Origin: Sthenelais limicola
Taxonomy: Eukaryota > Annelida > Polychaeta > Phyllodocida > Sigalionidae
Assembly (NCBI GenBank): GCA_942159475.1
Contig: OW804096.1
Span: forward strand, 106,056,194-106,120,193
DNA length: 64,000 nucleotides
Direction: 5' to 3'
The translations under genes and the position numbers were made by a program. Of this stretch, positions 32,570-44,971 are shown piece by piece. Positions within the stretch are counted from its first letter, which is position 1. Each line of letters begins with the position of its first letter. The notes beneath the pieces were generated by a model. The model made no database searches. It saw only the letters and a list, made by a program, of their open reading frames with translations, and was not told the origin of the DNA.

Positions 32570-35500
32570 GTTCATCCAACCATTCTTTATTTTATATTGT
32601 ACTTAATAACCGAAATTCGGCGAAAGGGAATTCGGTTAATTCAACAAGAACTGATTTACACAAAACTTGATTCCTTGCCAAAAATTATATTAGGTGGCCC
32701 TCAATCTTCAGTTATTATAACTAATTATTGACTCGGTTGCGCGATTCGTTTCAACATGAAGCCTTCATAATTTTGTTTTCATTATTAATGAAACTTTAAA
32801 CTTAATACAGGACAGATACTGGTCAGCGACAAGTTTTATAATCTAATTCACGGGAGTAGGGCAGATCCTTTAAGCATTCCTAATCTTTCCATCCCAGACC
32901 CCGATATTATCCCATTACCGCTTCACTTAATGTCTCACTAGTTTATATGACATAGCCCTGTCGTTAATTCAAGTTGTATATGTTTTTCATCCACTCTAGC
33001 AGAGTGGTTATATATTGTCTCCAGCACGGTTTGGTGGATTCAGGTGGCAGGTTCTAAAGTCAACAAACACATTTAGAATGTTACAATGATGGAGCTTATA
33101 ATTTGAAAATCTAAATCGCTGATGCCCCGATAAGCCGTGACACATGTCGTATCAAGAGAAATCAAGAGAAAAATAAGGCACAACAGTAGTTTGAAGTCTC
33201 TTCTCCCCATTTAAAAATGTAAAAGTTTAGTCTCCAGCCTAATTGAGCTCCAGCTTCATATGAAACTTACCGATACTGGTTTACAATAACGCGGAAAAAT
33301 TAAGTACAAGTGGGGGCTTCGGATGTCCAAATGACCAGTTTATTGAAACATGTTGAAACAAATCTGCATCAAATGCAAAAGCGGCAACTGACACTCGGTT
33401 TGCACTTGAACTATGTTTGCATTGATTATCTGAATGAAAGGCTTCTTTATTTTAAGGGATAAGATAGGTAGTGCTACCTTCAATAACATAAGGTGAGTTA
33501 AACATGACAGGAAGCTCAGTCCTGTTAAGAAGCATCAGTGTCAACAGTAACCTTTCTAATGATAATCTATCCTATACCAATCTCTATAGAAGAATAGATA
33601 ACCCCGACTCAATGGCTTTAACAGCCAGTCAAATATGTTGTCAACAGCCAGTCTAATAATTATGTTGTCGTCCCCATGTTTTCTTTTTATAAAATAGGGT
33701 CAAGATATTGAGAGATTTTAGAAGATCAGCTGTATTTCCTCCCTTCTGAACGAAGGAAATGAAAAGAAATATTTATATGTACTCATGCCATTCTTTCGCT
33801 CTCGTCCAGATTTATATGCGTTTTGAGGAAAATAATAAATCGACCACACAATCGTAAATCCAATAACACAGCAGCAGTCCTCCGTTTCAATATTTACCAT
33901 GCACGACCAGGAAATTGAATAATGTGAAATAAATGCCTTAGTTGCTGGGAAATGATTGGGTTTTTATGTACTGGGTGACATCTAAGTTTGATTAGACCAG
34001 TGGCAGTTCCAGTTGTCCTTTTAGCTTTATTCTTCCTCTTGAGCCTGCTTGTGTGGGACTATTATGGGTTGCTCAACGCATGGATAATATCTGTCAATAT
34101 CACTGAGATCGCAGATTGCGTTAACACACACGCTGTTAGATTTTATACAACAGAAAAACTAATAATCATCAAATTGGATCGAATAGTTATATTTATTTCT
34201 TGGTAAAATAATAAATCGGTGCCAAAATATAATTCCTTTTTTCCAAACCATGAACAAACCATGTATTATGATCATGGTTTTGTTGCACCAGATTCACCTT
34301 TTTCTTACAAAGTAAATCGACTCAAGTTGCAGGTGGTTTTGACCCATTTCGTCACATTTATTTCTATTTCTAACCACTGAAAGCTGGTCTCCAAGGCTAG
34401 CTTATTGTTCAGAAGGTGGTTTCCTGTGGAACCACCCTTTATTTTCTTGTTTACGATCAACAAATTATAAGACCTGTCTCAAGGAGGTGTTAGAGGTAAC
34501 GTCCTGTGCAACGCGACCTCGTATAATCAGTTGGTACAAGACCCCTAATCATTATAAAAAGTTGCTTCCACGAAAGACTGAAAACCACAATGTAAGTAGT
34601 ATAAGGAAATGCCCCTCAATACATGGATATGCTCCTTCAGCTTTAAGATTTCCCCCGGTCATCAAATCACGAATGAACATATATATTATGTTTCATTCCC
34701 GAAATATTTATATTATGTGTAGATAATATTCTACAAGGGGGGTTCTCAACGTGGTATTCGTAATTATTCCATTGGCTTCGAATCGTACATAACGTTACGT
34801 AGCCTAAAGCGGTTATACTAGTTCTAGTATAGATATTATAATTACACACACCCTTTGTACACATAATGGACACCGACGACGATGAGTGAAGATTGGACTT
34901 TAGAAGGGCAGCCTGAAGATAGATACTTTAAGGTGCCGAATAACGAATGAACAATTCAATGATGGTCCGTCTGTATATGAGTGCTTAGCCAGGTTGCGTC
35001 CATACCAGTCATTACCCTATTTCTAATCAATCCGTTGCTGAGATAATTGAAACTACTCTATCATTTCCATAGGATTTAATGATCGTCTCAGCGGGAAAGG
35101 CTGACGATAAACTGGTGATCTTTCATATCGTTATGATGTATGTTGCATAAGACATATTCTCTATTTCCAGCAATTAGGATGTAGTAACTCCGATAAATCA
35201 TTTGTTGCAGCAGAGAACGAGCAACCACTTTCTCAAATGGTAGAGAAAGAATGTTTCTATATATGAACATACATTATTACGACCTTGCTGACAATGGCGT
35301 GGAAGACTGCGAAAGCTTCATTATTATAAAATGTTTATTAACATTATCTCTCGAATCATTTGAAAAGCATTTTTGCAATGTCTAAAACTATATCCTTAAA
35401 TTTGTAGATTTGCACTTTGGATTTGGCTTTATGTGCCTGAAGATGACGATTTTGTGACAATGTCACTTGTACCAGCAGTACAGAAATACATATGATAAGT

Positions 35501-37169
35501 ACATATAATAAGTACGATATAAGGTAGAAATATCAATGCTTCTGGCATTAATGGCCCAATCAAACAATCCCATCCCAAACCTCCTTGAGGAACACAGTGC
35601 TCAGGAAGGTCCTAAAATCTTTCCTATTTTTACAACAATTTATCTTTTTATTTTGTCGGTTCTAGGAGTGATAGTTTTTAGAATGTTCTTGCCCATGTGA
35701 TTTCTTAGAGTAATATTTTTTGTATCGATGTTCTCTTCCTTAAGGCCAATCGGGAACGCTAAGTCCAACAGGTGAGATTCTCTATATATACAGTGGGGCT
35801 AATATGCCCACCATTTGAATATTTAGCAAGATAAACAAAGAGAAGCGTTTCATCCCTCCAATATCACATTTATTTATAGGTGGAATCAGCATCTCTGGAC
35901 ACTTTTTCGTGTTTATTGCCCTATCCAGGGCTAGGTTCGTGATCATAACAAGTGTGCACCTCGCTTGATACTGCATGTTCAGAGCCTCGAGCTTCCTTGG
36001 CTTTCTCCTAACTTGAGAATGTATGTTGCTCCCGATAGGCTTATAACTTAGGTCTTTTGTACATTTTCTTCTGTGGCGAATCTAAAGAATGACATTCATA
36101 GGACGTTTGGGAAAGAACTTTCCCCCTTCTTCAGCAAGTGAGTTGAACGCAGCCTGTGAATACTGACTCGTTTTGTTCTACGGACGAACTATTACATATG
36201 TATAGTCAGAAGCACTTTTGATAAATTATTCAATAGATTGTCTGAATCGGTTTAGACAAGCCATCCTATAAAGATATCCTAACCATCTCTTTTGACGTCC
36301 TATTGGAAATATTACTGTCGTATCTCCAACTTGTCATTTGAAAATATGTATGTAAACTATTGAATGTTACATCGGCCTATAATGAACAAACAAAAACAAA
36401 ACCCAGATAAGTTCAAATACAGAGAAGTGATTTTTTCTTATATAATCTTAGTTTTCAACATTTCTTAATATCACTATAGTATATTAACGTTGTTTACGTT
36501 GTTACACATATTAAGTGGTATTTAGGCATCTAGGTCTACCCTATCATTCTAGTAGGTTGTCCATTAGCCGAGATGATGTCCAGGCAGTTTAAAGTGCCTA
36601 ATTTGTGGAGATCGAACGCTCAATCAATCCCGATGGAGCTTTGTATCCTTAATTAATCCGGCGAGTGAGCCATTCTGTTTCCCCTGAATGAAATGGCAAA
36701 AAACAACAACTGAGAGAGGTTACAACAGGCCCATACATTTACCCCTCGTGCCCTACCGTTATAACCGTGACCTAAACCCTGACCTAGTTTTTTTGCTCAT
36801 TTACATACTTTGGGGTATGCGCAATGAGACATCAACAAGTCGGCATGCTATGTTCCAATATCGAAAAGATTCTGGCACAGATATGCAGATAATAAACCTA
36901 GCAGTTCTCTGTGTATTTTGCACATCCTCTCCCAAGAATGTACCGTAAGCATTGCAAAAAGTTATAGATTAAGGACATATAGTTTAATAGGAATCGGTTA
37001 GTCAACCTAGTATACACTGCCAGTGCTAATATACTCGGTTGTCTGAGATGGCTAGGAGATGGCTAGGATGTAGGCCTATGTAGCTATAGGAAAGAACTGC
37101 GGCGGAAGACCGAGGGGCTACGCTACGCTGTGCTCCGCCCCTCAGTCTCCCCCGCAACCTCGATGCATA
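32570..37169. other. non-coding stretch
   Basis: I see no supported gene. A TTG-initiated frame at 33988-34206 begins with a hydrophobic, signal-peptide-like run. It has no ATG and no nearby splice donor, so I do not call it. Confidence 0.45.
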
Positions 37170-37382
37170 AAGGGTGGTCTCCACTGGCTGCGGTAAGCTC
37201 TGCGGTAAGCCTTGTGATGGTTTGTGCTGGTTCTGTAGGTGGAGAGGGATGACAAGGTCCTATCTACATGGATCACTGGCCATATAGGCAGGACCTCGCC
37301 ACTTCTCACCATCACAGCACCATCGCAAGGCTTACCGCAGAGCTTACCGCAGAGCTTGCGGCAGCCAGTGGAGACCACCCTT
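37170..37382. repeat. 213-bp foldback (long inverted repeat)
   Basis: The outer arms aagggtggtctccactggctg (37170 onward) and its reverse complement (ending at 37382) pair closely. The next block contains gcggtaagctctgcggtaagcc on the left and its reverse complement on the right. The pairing continues inward through ggagagggatgacaaggtcct (to about 37263) against aggacctcgccacttctc (from about 37293), leaving a loop of about 30 bases. The inner left segment (37223-37281) has a relative at 41469-41526, so it belongs to a dispersed family. If transcribed it would form a long hairpin. Confidence 0.8.
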
Positions 37383-38533
37383 AACCCTTCGACAGACCAA
37401 ACCCGTGCTAGATTCCATCTATTTAAGTTACAAGCAGAGTCTTCAAGAGGCTTCCTTGCGGATTTTGGTTTGGTCCGCCTGCTGTCCGACGGCCGATGTC
37501 TTCAGTAATTGTGACGACGGTGGTGTCTTGGCACCACCTGTCGGAACTAGCCAGGAGGTGAGGTGTTGCTTCCCGCCTCACACTGCCACGTGGTGGAGTT
37601 GTGCAATGAGGATGATGATAGGCGAGCCCCTACAATTATAAGTTTTATTGTACACTGTGCATTGCTTGTTTGTAACTCACCTGTCACCTGTTGTAAAACA
37701 CCATTAACCCCAGTCTGTTTGTGGGCAGTAATATAGAGGTCCAGACAGGGGGAACTTTTGTGGGAAAGAAAGACAGGGAACTGTGAAAGGGCAATAATCT
37801 GAACCTTTGATTCGGCTAAATGCCCCAGAAGAGAGAGATTGTGGGAAAGCTCTCAGCACATGGAATACTATCATTATGGAGTGGACAAAATGGTTAGTAA
37901 GAATGGGATGGGACTGAGAGCAGGTATTTTATCATCAATTTTGTTGTTTGTGAGAGAGAAAGGGGCAGTAGACTGCATGAGGAGTCAAAGAGCTGCAGTC
38001 CCGTAAAGGGACATAAAGGTTGCATCAATATTCAAGATGTTTATCAGGTTGGTATTGATTACCTTACTGCCTTGGGTAACATCCTAAAGCAACCTATACT
38101 TGACATCATATTAAACCCCCATGTTCTAACATTTCATCATCAGAGTATATTCCTTACATCTCAAACAGGTTCCATACCATGAATTGCTTTTGATAAGATC
38201 TGGGAACAACAGTATGGATTGTTCTGGTAAAAAGAAGCTAGCTTGCTCAGTAAGAGAAATCCATCATATTTTTATATCGTGTTCATTCGTCGAATCCTGC
38301 GTTGTCAAAAAACAACGATCTTCTTTGTTCCCAAACACCTTATTCTCTTGTGTTGCCTTTCAAAAATAGCCATATTCATGTAAATAAAGGGATTCGTATG
38401 ATTGTTAAAGTAGTTTCACTTACTGGCGTCAAAGAGAAGCATATTAATTATGTACACACATTTTCTGTTGGCTTAATATTTTCTTTTCCAAAAACAAAAC
38501 AAAATAATCGGATTCCATGCGATTGTAAATCAC
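37383..38533. other. non-coding stretch
   Basis: No supported gene. Open frames across 37239-37641 follow from the foldback and its GC-rich flank. Confidence 0.4.
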
Positions 38534-38792
38534 AAGAACATATTTGTATTTTTACATCGTTAAATGGGGCTTCCACATACAAGGCAAATGGCCGACAAAT
38601 GACGACCGACAAAGGGGACACAGGGGGACCAACAACAGTGACCGACAATGGCAGGGTACCGATTGTCGGTCCCCGGTAATTTACATGCACAACAAAAATT
38701 GCTCATTTGGTCACCGATTGTCGGTCACCTAGGGGTGACCGATTGTCGGTTTGTTGGTTGCCTTGTATAAGAACATATTTGTATTTTTACAT
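38534..38792. repeat. insertion-like block with inverted ends and palindromic units
   Basis: Identical 24-bp direct repeats (aagaacatatttgtattttt plus acat) lie at 38534-38557 and 38769-38792. Between them the inverted pair acaaggcaa (38579-38587) and ttgccttgt (38758-38766) encloses DNA with three copies of the near-palindrome accgattgtcggt (38658, 38713, 38738). Several inverted versions (accgacaa) lie nearby. It could be a small transposon remnant or a rearranged palindromic array. Confidence 0.55.
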
Positions 38793-41106
38793 TGTTACGC
38801 CACTCCTGTCAAATTTACGATCGTACAGCTCCTACATTATTTGAGGAAATGAATCAATAATTCTGCTTTAGAAAATATTAGATTCTTAACGTCGAAGTTT
38901 CATTCTGAAAATTAGAAGGTACCGTTCCAAATTATCCCCAAAGACGTAAACTTTATAGTTTACCCTGGTGTTCAGTCAATTACGTGTGAATATTACAATA
39001 GGATAAAAAGTGCAAAGGCATTCTTGTGTATCATTCATTTTAATTTGCTCTAATTGGGGGAGATGACAAAGCAATAATGCTCCTACAGAGTAGCTTAATT
39101 GACTTCTCTTACTTACATACATCATCAATTTTCCAATCTTCATCCCACAGTGCTATCAGTCATGGAGCAAATCTGTCCCTATTGTTGGAAGCGCTCCTTC
39201 TAATAACTATACCACTTTCTAAAAGAATATGAAAAAGAAAAATGACTGTGGGTATAGAAGTATAATTAACTATGATAAACAAGAGATGGCATCTAAATTC
39301 CCACTGTAACCATCGGCTGGGGTATGATCATTGAAGACATTCCTTCTGTTAGAAATTAAATGATAGCTATATCAATATGCTATATTCAATGGATGGTGAG
39401 TCCCAGATGCAATTAGTTTGTATTCATTCACAGCGATTCCCAACCTTGTCCGACTGCCTGCATGCCTTCGTATAGTTGTCAAGATAAAGCAGTGGTTATG
39501 ATTATACAAAGGGGGTGGTATATATAAATACAACACTTTAAATAATGAGTCATAAGAGGAGCTTCCTTCTTCGTGTGGGTGCTTATTAGACCCTATTTAT
39601 TTATTTGCTTGAAGAAAAAGAACCTGAAATTTTCTTCCTCCGCTGGTTTTTCTACCATCCAACACAGCTTCTCACACTGTTCTGTCCGTACAGGTGGCCT
39701 GAGGATCACAGCAATAGGGCATATCATGTGTACCGTCCTGGTCAGGCTCGTTGGTGTATTTATATACATATTCATTAATATACCCCATAAAAGGATGCAG
39801 CTACTTTTATCATTCCTAGGCCCCAGTGCCCTCTAAATATGGGTCCACATTATGCGAATATATATATCACATCGTGATTTAGTGTTGAGAAACATCCATC
39901 TGAGTTTCAGAAATGTTTACGGTTTAATACGAATTTAAGCAGAAACATCTTGAACTTTTACAAAAGGAATTTTGAGATGTGCAAGTTGTTTACTTCAAGG
40001 GAACAGCTCGAATTTAGATAATTATGATGTTGGCTCTTGCTTGAGATCGGCATCCATTTGTGGAACTGTAATCAGTGACATATGGTGCGTAAAATGGATC
40101 TCTTGGGTATCGTTAAACGTAACGTACGAGGCAAATGGGTCTGTGTGGAGTTGCATATTTCAGTATAAAATGGGAAGAGATAGTCTAAATAGTATAAAAT
40201 AGATAAATTGCAATGTCTTGCTGCCCCGGCCCGACAATATTTCCGTTTTACTTTGTTCGGTGTGGACGCGGCGGTTAAGACAAAGTGCATTTTGTTCCGC
40301 AGTGTTGTCTTTTCATTATTCAGAAATATTGTGCTATGTGCAATATTAGCCTTTGTTATGTGGACAGAAGGATCACATAATCAATTATTCAAACCCTGTT
40401 GTTTCTCACAACATAGACATTCAACTTAATCACAAAATGTAGGATTGCAATAGAACAGTAAATTTAGGAAGTAATGAGACTTGGTGTTGCAGGGCCAGCG
40501 CAAATTACATTGTTCCTCACTGACATATGGACTAAGGGCATTGGCCAACTTCTGGCACACTGAATGATACATCATTCAGGCTAATAAGACATTTATAATC
40601 TAACATCATACCGCAATAATTACACTCGATCCTAGCCGATGGTATTCCTGGATCTTCATCGAAAATTCACCACCCATCACCGCAGATTTGCCTAATGATT
40701 AGTCGAATTCGTATTCAATCTTCCCTAATTAGTGAGTAGTATCCCAAGATATCAGAGGTATGATTGAAGGCATAATTCCCTTCCTTTCGCTGGATTAACA
40801 ATTAAGCCTCACTAGCAAAGTATTGATCAGGATTGTGGGCAACTGATTCACTCACTGTCTTATAAAATGGTAATGAATTGGGTTTGAATAATCTTTGCGT
40901 GATAATTGAACACTATAAAGCGCGTTTGGGATTTTCCTTTCTAGGATGGACAACAATAAGATTATATGCATAAACGAGTTCGGGTGTCCTCACAACAAAT
41001 GACAAATCCTTCGTAATACTCGTAATATATTGCAAATAATTCTTTTTGGCGGAGTTTATTATTTTATTCAAAACTTGACCGCTAATAGCTTTCAATTTAT
41101 TTCCAG
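38793..41106. other. non-coding stretch upstream of the Ly6-like exon
   Basis: No exon or repeat that I can support. The signal-peptide exon of the Ly6-like gene should lie on the plus strand upstream of 41107, either here, further left or outside the window. I could not identify it. Confidence 0.4.
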
Positions 41107-41250
41107 TTGTTCCTGAGGCGATCATGTGTTCCAAGTGTGATTCGAGAACTAGTAAAGATTGTGAAGATAATCCACCCGTACCAACGCGCTGTTCGGCCAC
41201 CTCTGATTCGGAACAGTTTTGCATCACAGCCCGTGAACTTACCATAAACA
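41107..41250 (+). CDS. Ly6/uPAR (QVR-like) gene, internal exon
   Basis: A 144-bp exon with a clean acceptor (caatttatttccag, ending at 41106) and a consensus donor (GTAAGT at 41251). The first two bases complete a codon from an upstream exon, then VPEAIMCSKCDS opens the domain and the exon ends ITARELTIN plus one base. It carries five Cys in LU-domain order (MCSKC, DC, RC, FC), the first half of a three-finger Ly6 domain. Splicing to 49463 keeps frame: one base here plus AG there gives AAG (Lys). VPEAI just before the first Cys fits the end of a signal peptide, which would come from an upstream exon I did not find. Animal LU proteins of this kind are small GPI-anchored surface proteins; the ligand is unknown. 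Confidence 0.78.
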
Positions 41251-41468
41251 GTAAGTAACACTTTCGTCAAGATTATCTCTAAAATCCTATAGCCGATAAT
41301 TACTATACCACAGATAATTGTATTTTACTTTTCTTCCTCCTCCTCTTTCATTAGTAAAATAAGATGAATGTGAATTAGATCTTGGTATTATATTGTAACG
41401 ATAATTAGGATATTTTTCTCTTCCACTTCTCCCCCTCCCACCACCAGGCATCACCACAAATTGTTGTT

Positions 41469-41526
41469 GTGCTGGTTCTGTAGGTGGAGAGGGGTGGCGA
41501 GGTCTTCCCTATATGGTTCACTGGCC
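41469..41526. repeat. single copy related to the foldback at 37.2 kb
   Basis: tgtgctggttctgtaggtgg and the following sequence through cactggcc match 37223-37281 with scattered differences. There is no inverted partner here. Confidence 0.75.
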
Positions 41527-41667
41527 TAATGATTTGGTTAGAACCTGAATTGAAAAATTAAAAGTAGCCAGAGTGTAGGTGGAGTTGGAGGTGGTTTAAG
41601 TTGTACCTTCAGTCACACATCCTATTTGTTTGGTGTGTGCAGTGCACCTGGTTGTCGGGAGTTGTTT

Positions 41668-41721
41668 GGATTATAGTGAACGGTGCACCAGCATGGATTA
41701 TAGTGAACGGTGCACCAGCAT
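41668..41721. repeat. 27-bp perfect tandem duplication
   Basis: Two exact copies of a 27-base unit starting ggattatagtgaacggtg, at 41668-41694 and 41695-41721. Confidence 0.95.
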
Positions 41722-41914
41722 CACATGAGCGCCGCCTGGCTTAGTGCTCCACCATACACCTCAGCAGTAATGCCCTGGATGTTTGGGAACTTGCTGGTGT
41801 AGTGGACTGTTCGGGGGCTCCTGTTATTGATAAGGGATCTGTTTGGGCACTGGTTATCCAGAGAGTTAACTGCTGCAAGACAGGCCTATACTATAGGCTA
41901 TATTCATTTCGGGG

Positions 41915-43345
41915 GAAGGAAATTGGTTATATCTCAGCAGATCTGAATGTCTAATATTGTTTTTATATTTAAAAAAGCATCGTTCCAAAAACGGCCCTCG
42001 CGAACCAGCCAGGAGTTTCCCCGCTACTAAACTATAGCCATTCAGCCTATGAGTTGTCAGGCGTTGTGCCGTGCGAGGTCTGCATCCAGTCTTGCAGGAA
42101 GGCTGCAAGACAGCTGCAGACATTTAGATTTTAGCCGAAGAATCTATATTTTGTTAGCTTTTTAATGTAATAATCCCGGAGTTTCTACCTTGGAATAGAG
42201 AGCAACAGTTTGTATCCTAGGAAGGCAGATGGGGTTTTCCCGCTATGACGTCCTTGCCGTAGATCATGTGACAGCTCTTGGCTGTTCCGTTTTGGCTCTT
42301 CTATAAAGTTTGCATGTACACTATGTCTATATATATTTAGCAGCAATGACCGTCAGTTTGAATCTTCCCAGGACAATGTATCGAGCTATATCTGACCCTA
42401 GCAACGTTTATGTACAGTATTGACATATCTATTCCGGCCAAAATTGCGAGGAAAACGTCTTAAGATTGTCATCATTGTAGGTAGAATATGCGGATGAGCA
42501 CGATCATGGGGCAAAGAGGGGGAGAAGTATCATTTCTGTAGACCTTATTGCGTTGGACCCGTTGACGAGTATGACGATTCTGTGGGTAGTTATTCTGCTG
42601 AAGGCAGCTTTTTTTCAAAAGCAGTTGTCACGAAGAGTCTAGAAAGTAACCGCAGCAAGGTATTTATTTGTAGGAAGTAAATTGGTTATATTTCACCAGA
42701 TCTGAACGCTTTTAGATTGTTTTTATATTTGAATATAAAGGATCATCGCAAAAACGGCCTTCGCAAACCAGCCAGGAGATTCCCGGCTATTAAACTCTTT
42801 CTACACAGCACACAAGTTCAAGTTGTCAGGCGTTTATCCAAGGTCTGCAGTTGACTTTATGGCTCTGCCATAACGCACCTGCAGACGTTTAGATTCTAGC
42901 AGAAGAATCTATATTTCGTTAGGTTTTTAATGTAATAATCGCAGATTTTCTACCTTGAATATGACAGCAACATTTAAATTCATAGCTTAGGAAGATGGGG
43001 GGTTTTCCCGCTATACAGTGGTGCTTGCGGCGGTATTGGGAGACACCATTTTCAGCACTTGTTGATATATTTCGCGGCAATGGCTGTCGTTTCGAATCTT
43101 CCCAAGGCAATGTTTCGAGCTATACCTGACCCTACTGTCGTCTATGTACAGTATTGATGTACCGATTCCGGCCAAAATTGCGAGAAAAACGTCTTTAGAT
43201 TGTCATCATTGCAGGTAAAATACGCAGAGGAGTATGATCATGTCTGCAAAGACAGCAGTAATTCTCGTTTCTCCTTCTATAGCGTCCGACCGTGATAACC
43301 GGGTTTTTCAAAAGCGGTTGTCGTGAAGAGTCTAGAAGAGAGCAA
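41915..43345. repeat. diverged tandem duplication, units of about 700-760 bp
   Basis: Unit 1 (about 41915-42655) and unit 2 (about 42675-43345) share a series of blocks in the same order. These are aaattggttatat..cagatctgaa, aaaacggcc-tcgc-aaccagccaggag, gttgtcaggcgtt, agaagaatctatatt-gtta, ggttttcccgctat, attccggccaaaattgcgag, aaaacgtctt and gaagagtctagaa. No long frame is kept in either unit, so this looks like a duplicated non-coding segment or an old unclassified element. Confidence 0.8.
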
Positions 43346-43479
43346 GAGAGGGAAGACATCCAGGCAAATGTAGGTGCTATGGGTATACTTGATGGCCAAG
43401 AAATTGAAGAGTTGAAGGCTTTGGCCTTAAATTCCCAATTACCTTAAGATGCATTGAAGATGCATTGATGCATTGGTAT

Positions 43480-44040
43480 ACATGCACCCTTTCTCTCTCT
43501 CTTCCCCTCTCAGTACTTCCACCTTTCAGTAAAATAGACTTTGTAGCTTGATACAACATTATCAAACTGAGATGCAAGCTCATTTTGTAACAGATCATCC
43601 CTTTCTAATAGGAGATCGATTTGTTTTTACTGCACAACATAATTGGTGCACCAGTTGTTCCTTCTCTCTCTCTTTCATTCTTTATTTCTTTCTCGTTTTT
43701 CTTCTTCCTCCTACCTCCTCCCCCTCTTCTATCTCCTCCTCCCTAGCTCTCCCTAGTGAGTAGATCGAACAAAATATCTCCATCGTCTCTCTCTCTCCCT
43801 CTCAATCTTCTTTGTCCTTCCACCTTCTGGTCCTCCTCCCTAGTTCAATTCAAAGTGTGAATCAAGAAGAAGCTCCTTCCCTCATTTATTGCTCTGTACC
43901 ACACCCCATATTCATTTGTAGAATGAGATTAGATCTTGGTATTACGTGTATATTGTACTGATATGTTGGATAGTCATCATTCCCCCTCTCCTCTCCCTCA
44001 CGCCCCCTCCCCCCCCCCCCCCCTCTCGGGAAGATAGAGG
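43480..44040. repeat. C/T-rich low-complexity tracts
   Basis: Several pyrimidine-rich runs (ctctctctc, cctcctcctccc), including a run of 14 or more C near 44010-44024. Frames crossing them are composition artefacts. Confidence 0.85.
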
Positions 44041-44345
44041 CCAGGCCAGTAAAGTTGCTGGGAGTATTGGAGGGGTGGAAGAGGAGATTAAATAAGAGAA
44101 CAAGCCTGAACTCTTTGCGTCATTCATGTGATACTGTATCTTGGAATCCATAACTATTGCTATAAAAAGTTATCTATAGTTATGTCGCATAGTAATAGAC
44201 TTTTCTACTGAGCACAAAACATTGAAGTCAATCAATGTATCAGTGGTCTAATTATAGATCGTGTACACCCATGTGATATTTAATATTCAAGCAGTGTAAT
44301 ATAGTGTGTATTTCACAAGCAAGTTCAAGTGAGTTTATAAAGGTA

Positions 44346-44690
44346 CTAGCAAAGTACCCGTCCTTCGGACGGTCCCCCTCTCTCCCCACACTACCCCCTC
44401 TCCCTCTTTTCCCTCCGCCTGTTTTCTCTCCTAACCCCATCTGCGATCCCCCCTCTCCCTCCCCTCTTCCTCATGCTCCCCCTACTCGCTTTCTCTCCCT
44501 CCCTCTCTCCCTTCTCCTACATCTTCTCCCTCCCCTCTTTTCCTTCCCCCTTTCCTTGCCCTCCCCCTCCCCTCTCCTATTTCTCCACCCTCTCCCTTTT
44601 CTTCACTCTCCCCTCCTACACCTTCTCCCTCCCCTCCCCCACTCCAATATCCCCACCCTCTCCCACTCCTCTGCGTGTAGTCGGGTACCC
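44346..44690 (-). mobile_element. partial Helitron-like element, 3' end
   Basis: Read on the minus strand, a C/T-rich (plus-strand) tract leads to ...gtactttgctag, ending at 44346 and followed by T. This is the terminal half of the palindrome in the copies at 10.6 and 27.9 kb. A short ccgtccttcggacgg hairpin (about 44358-44372) replaces the rest of that palindrome. I could not find a matching TC 5' end, so it is a partial or diverged relative. Confidence 0.5.
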
Positions 44691-44926
44691 CTGGAAGGGA
44701 GGTACCATAGTAGCTTATGGGAAATGCCGTAGTATTTCACAGGGGCTTTCCCAGGCTATAAATAGAGTGTGTAGATCCCAATTTAAAAAAGGCTTCAAAA
44801 TCACATTTCCACCCCAGATACCTTCACAAACCACAAATACGATGTCCCCCAGAGAGGGTGGACAGAACTCTACAGATGAGTAAAGCGGTTTGTAAAACAA
44901 CAAATTCCGAGAAGATGTGAGACAAA

Positions 44927-44971
44927 GAAACCCCTCTTTTCTACCTAAAGAAACCCCTCTTTTCTACCTCT
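44927..44971. repeat. 22-bp tandem duplication
   Basis: aaagaaacccctcttttctacct occurs twice in tandem. No coding context. Confidence 0.9.

Noticed and set aside
33988..34206. Signal-peptide-like hydrophobic start as first exon of the Ly6-like gene
   Set aside because: The frame begins at TTG with no ATG in frame nearby, and no phase-1 GT donor follows in a suitable place.
44304..44883. Pro/Ser/Leu-rich frames of 136-142 codons
   Set aside because: They are produced by C/T-rich low-complexity sequence; no domain and no codon structure.
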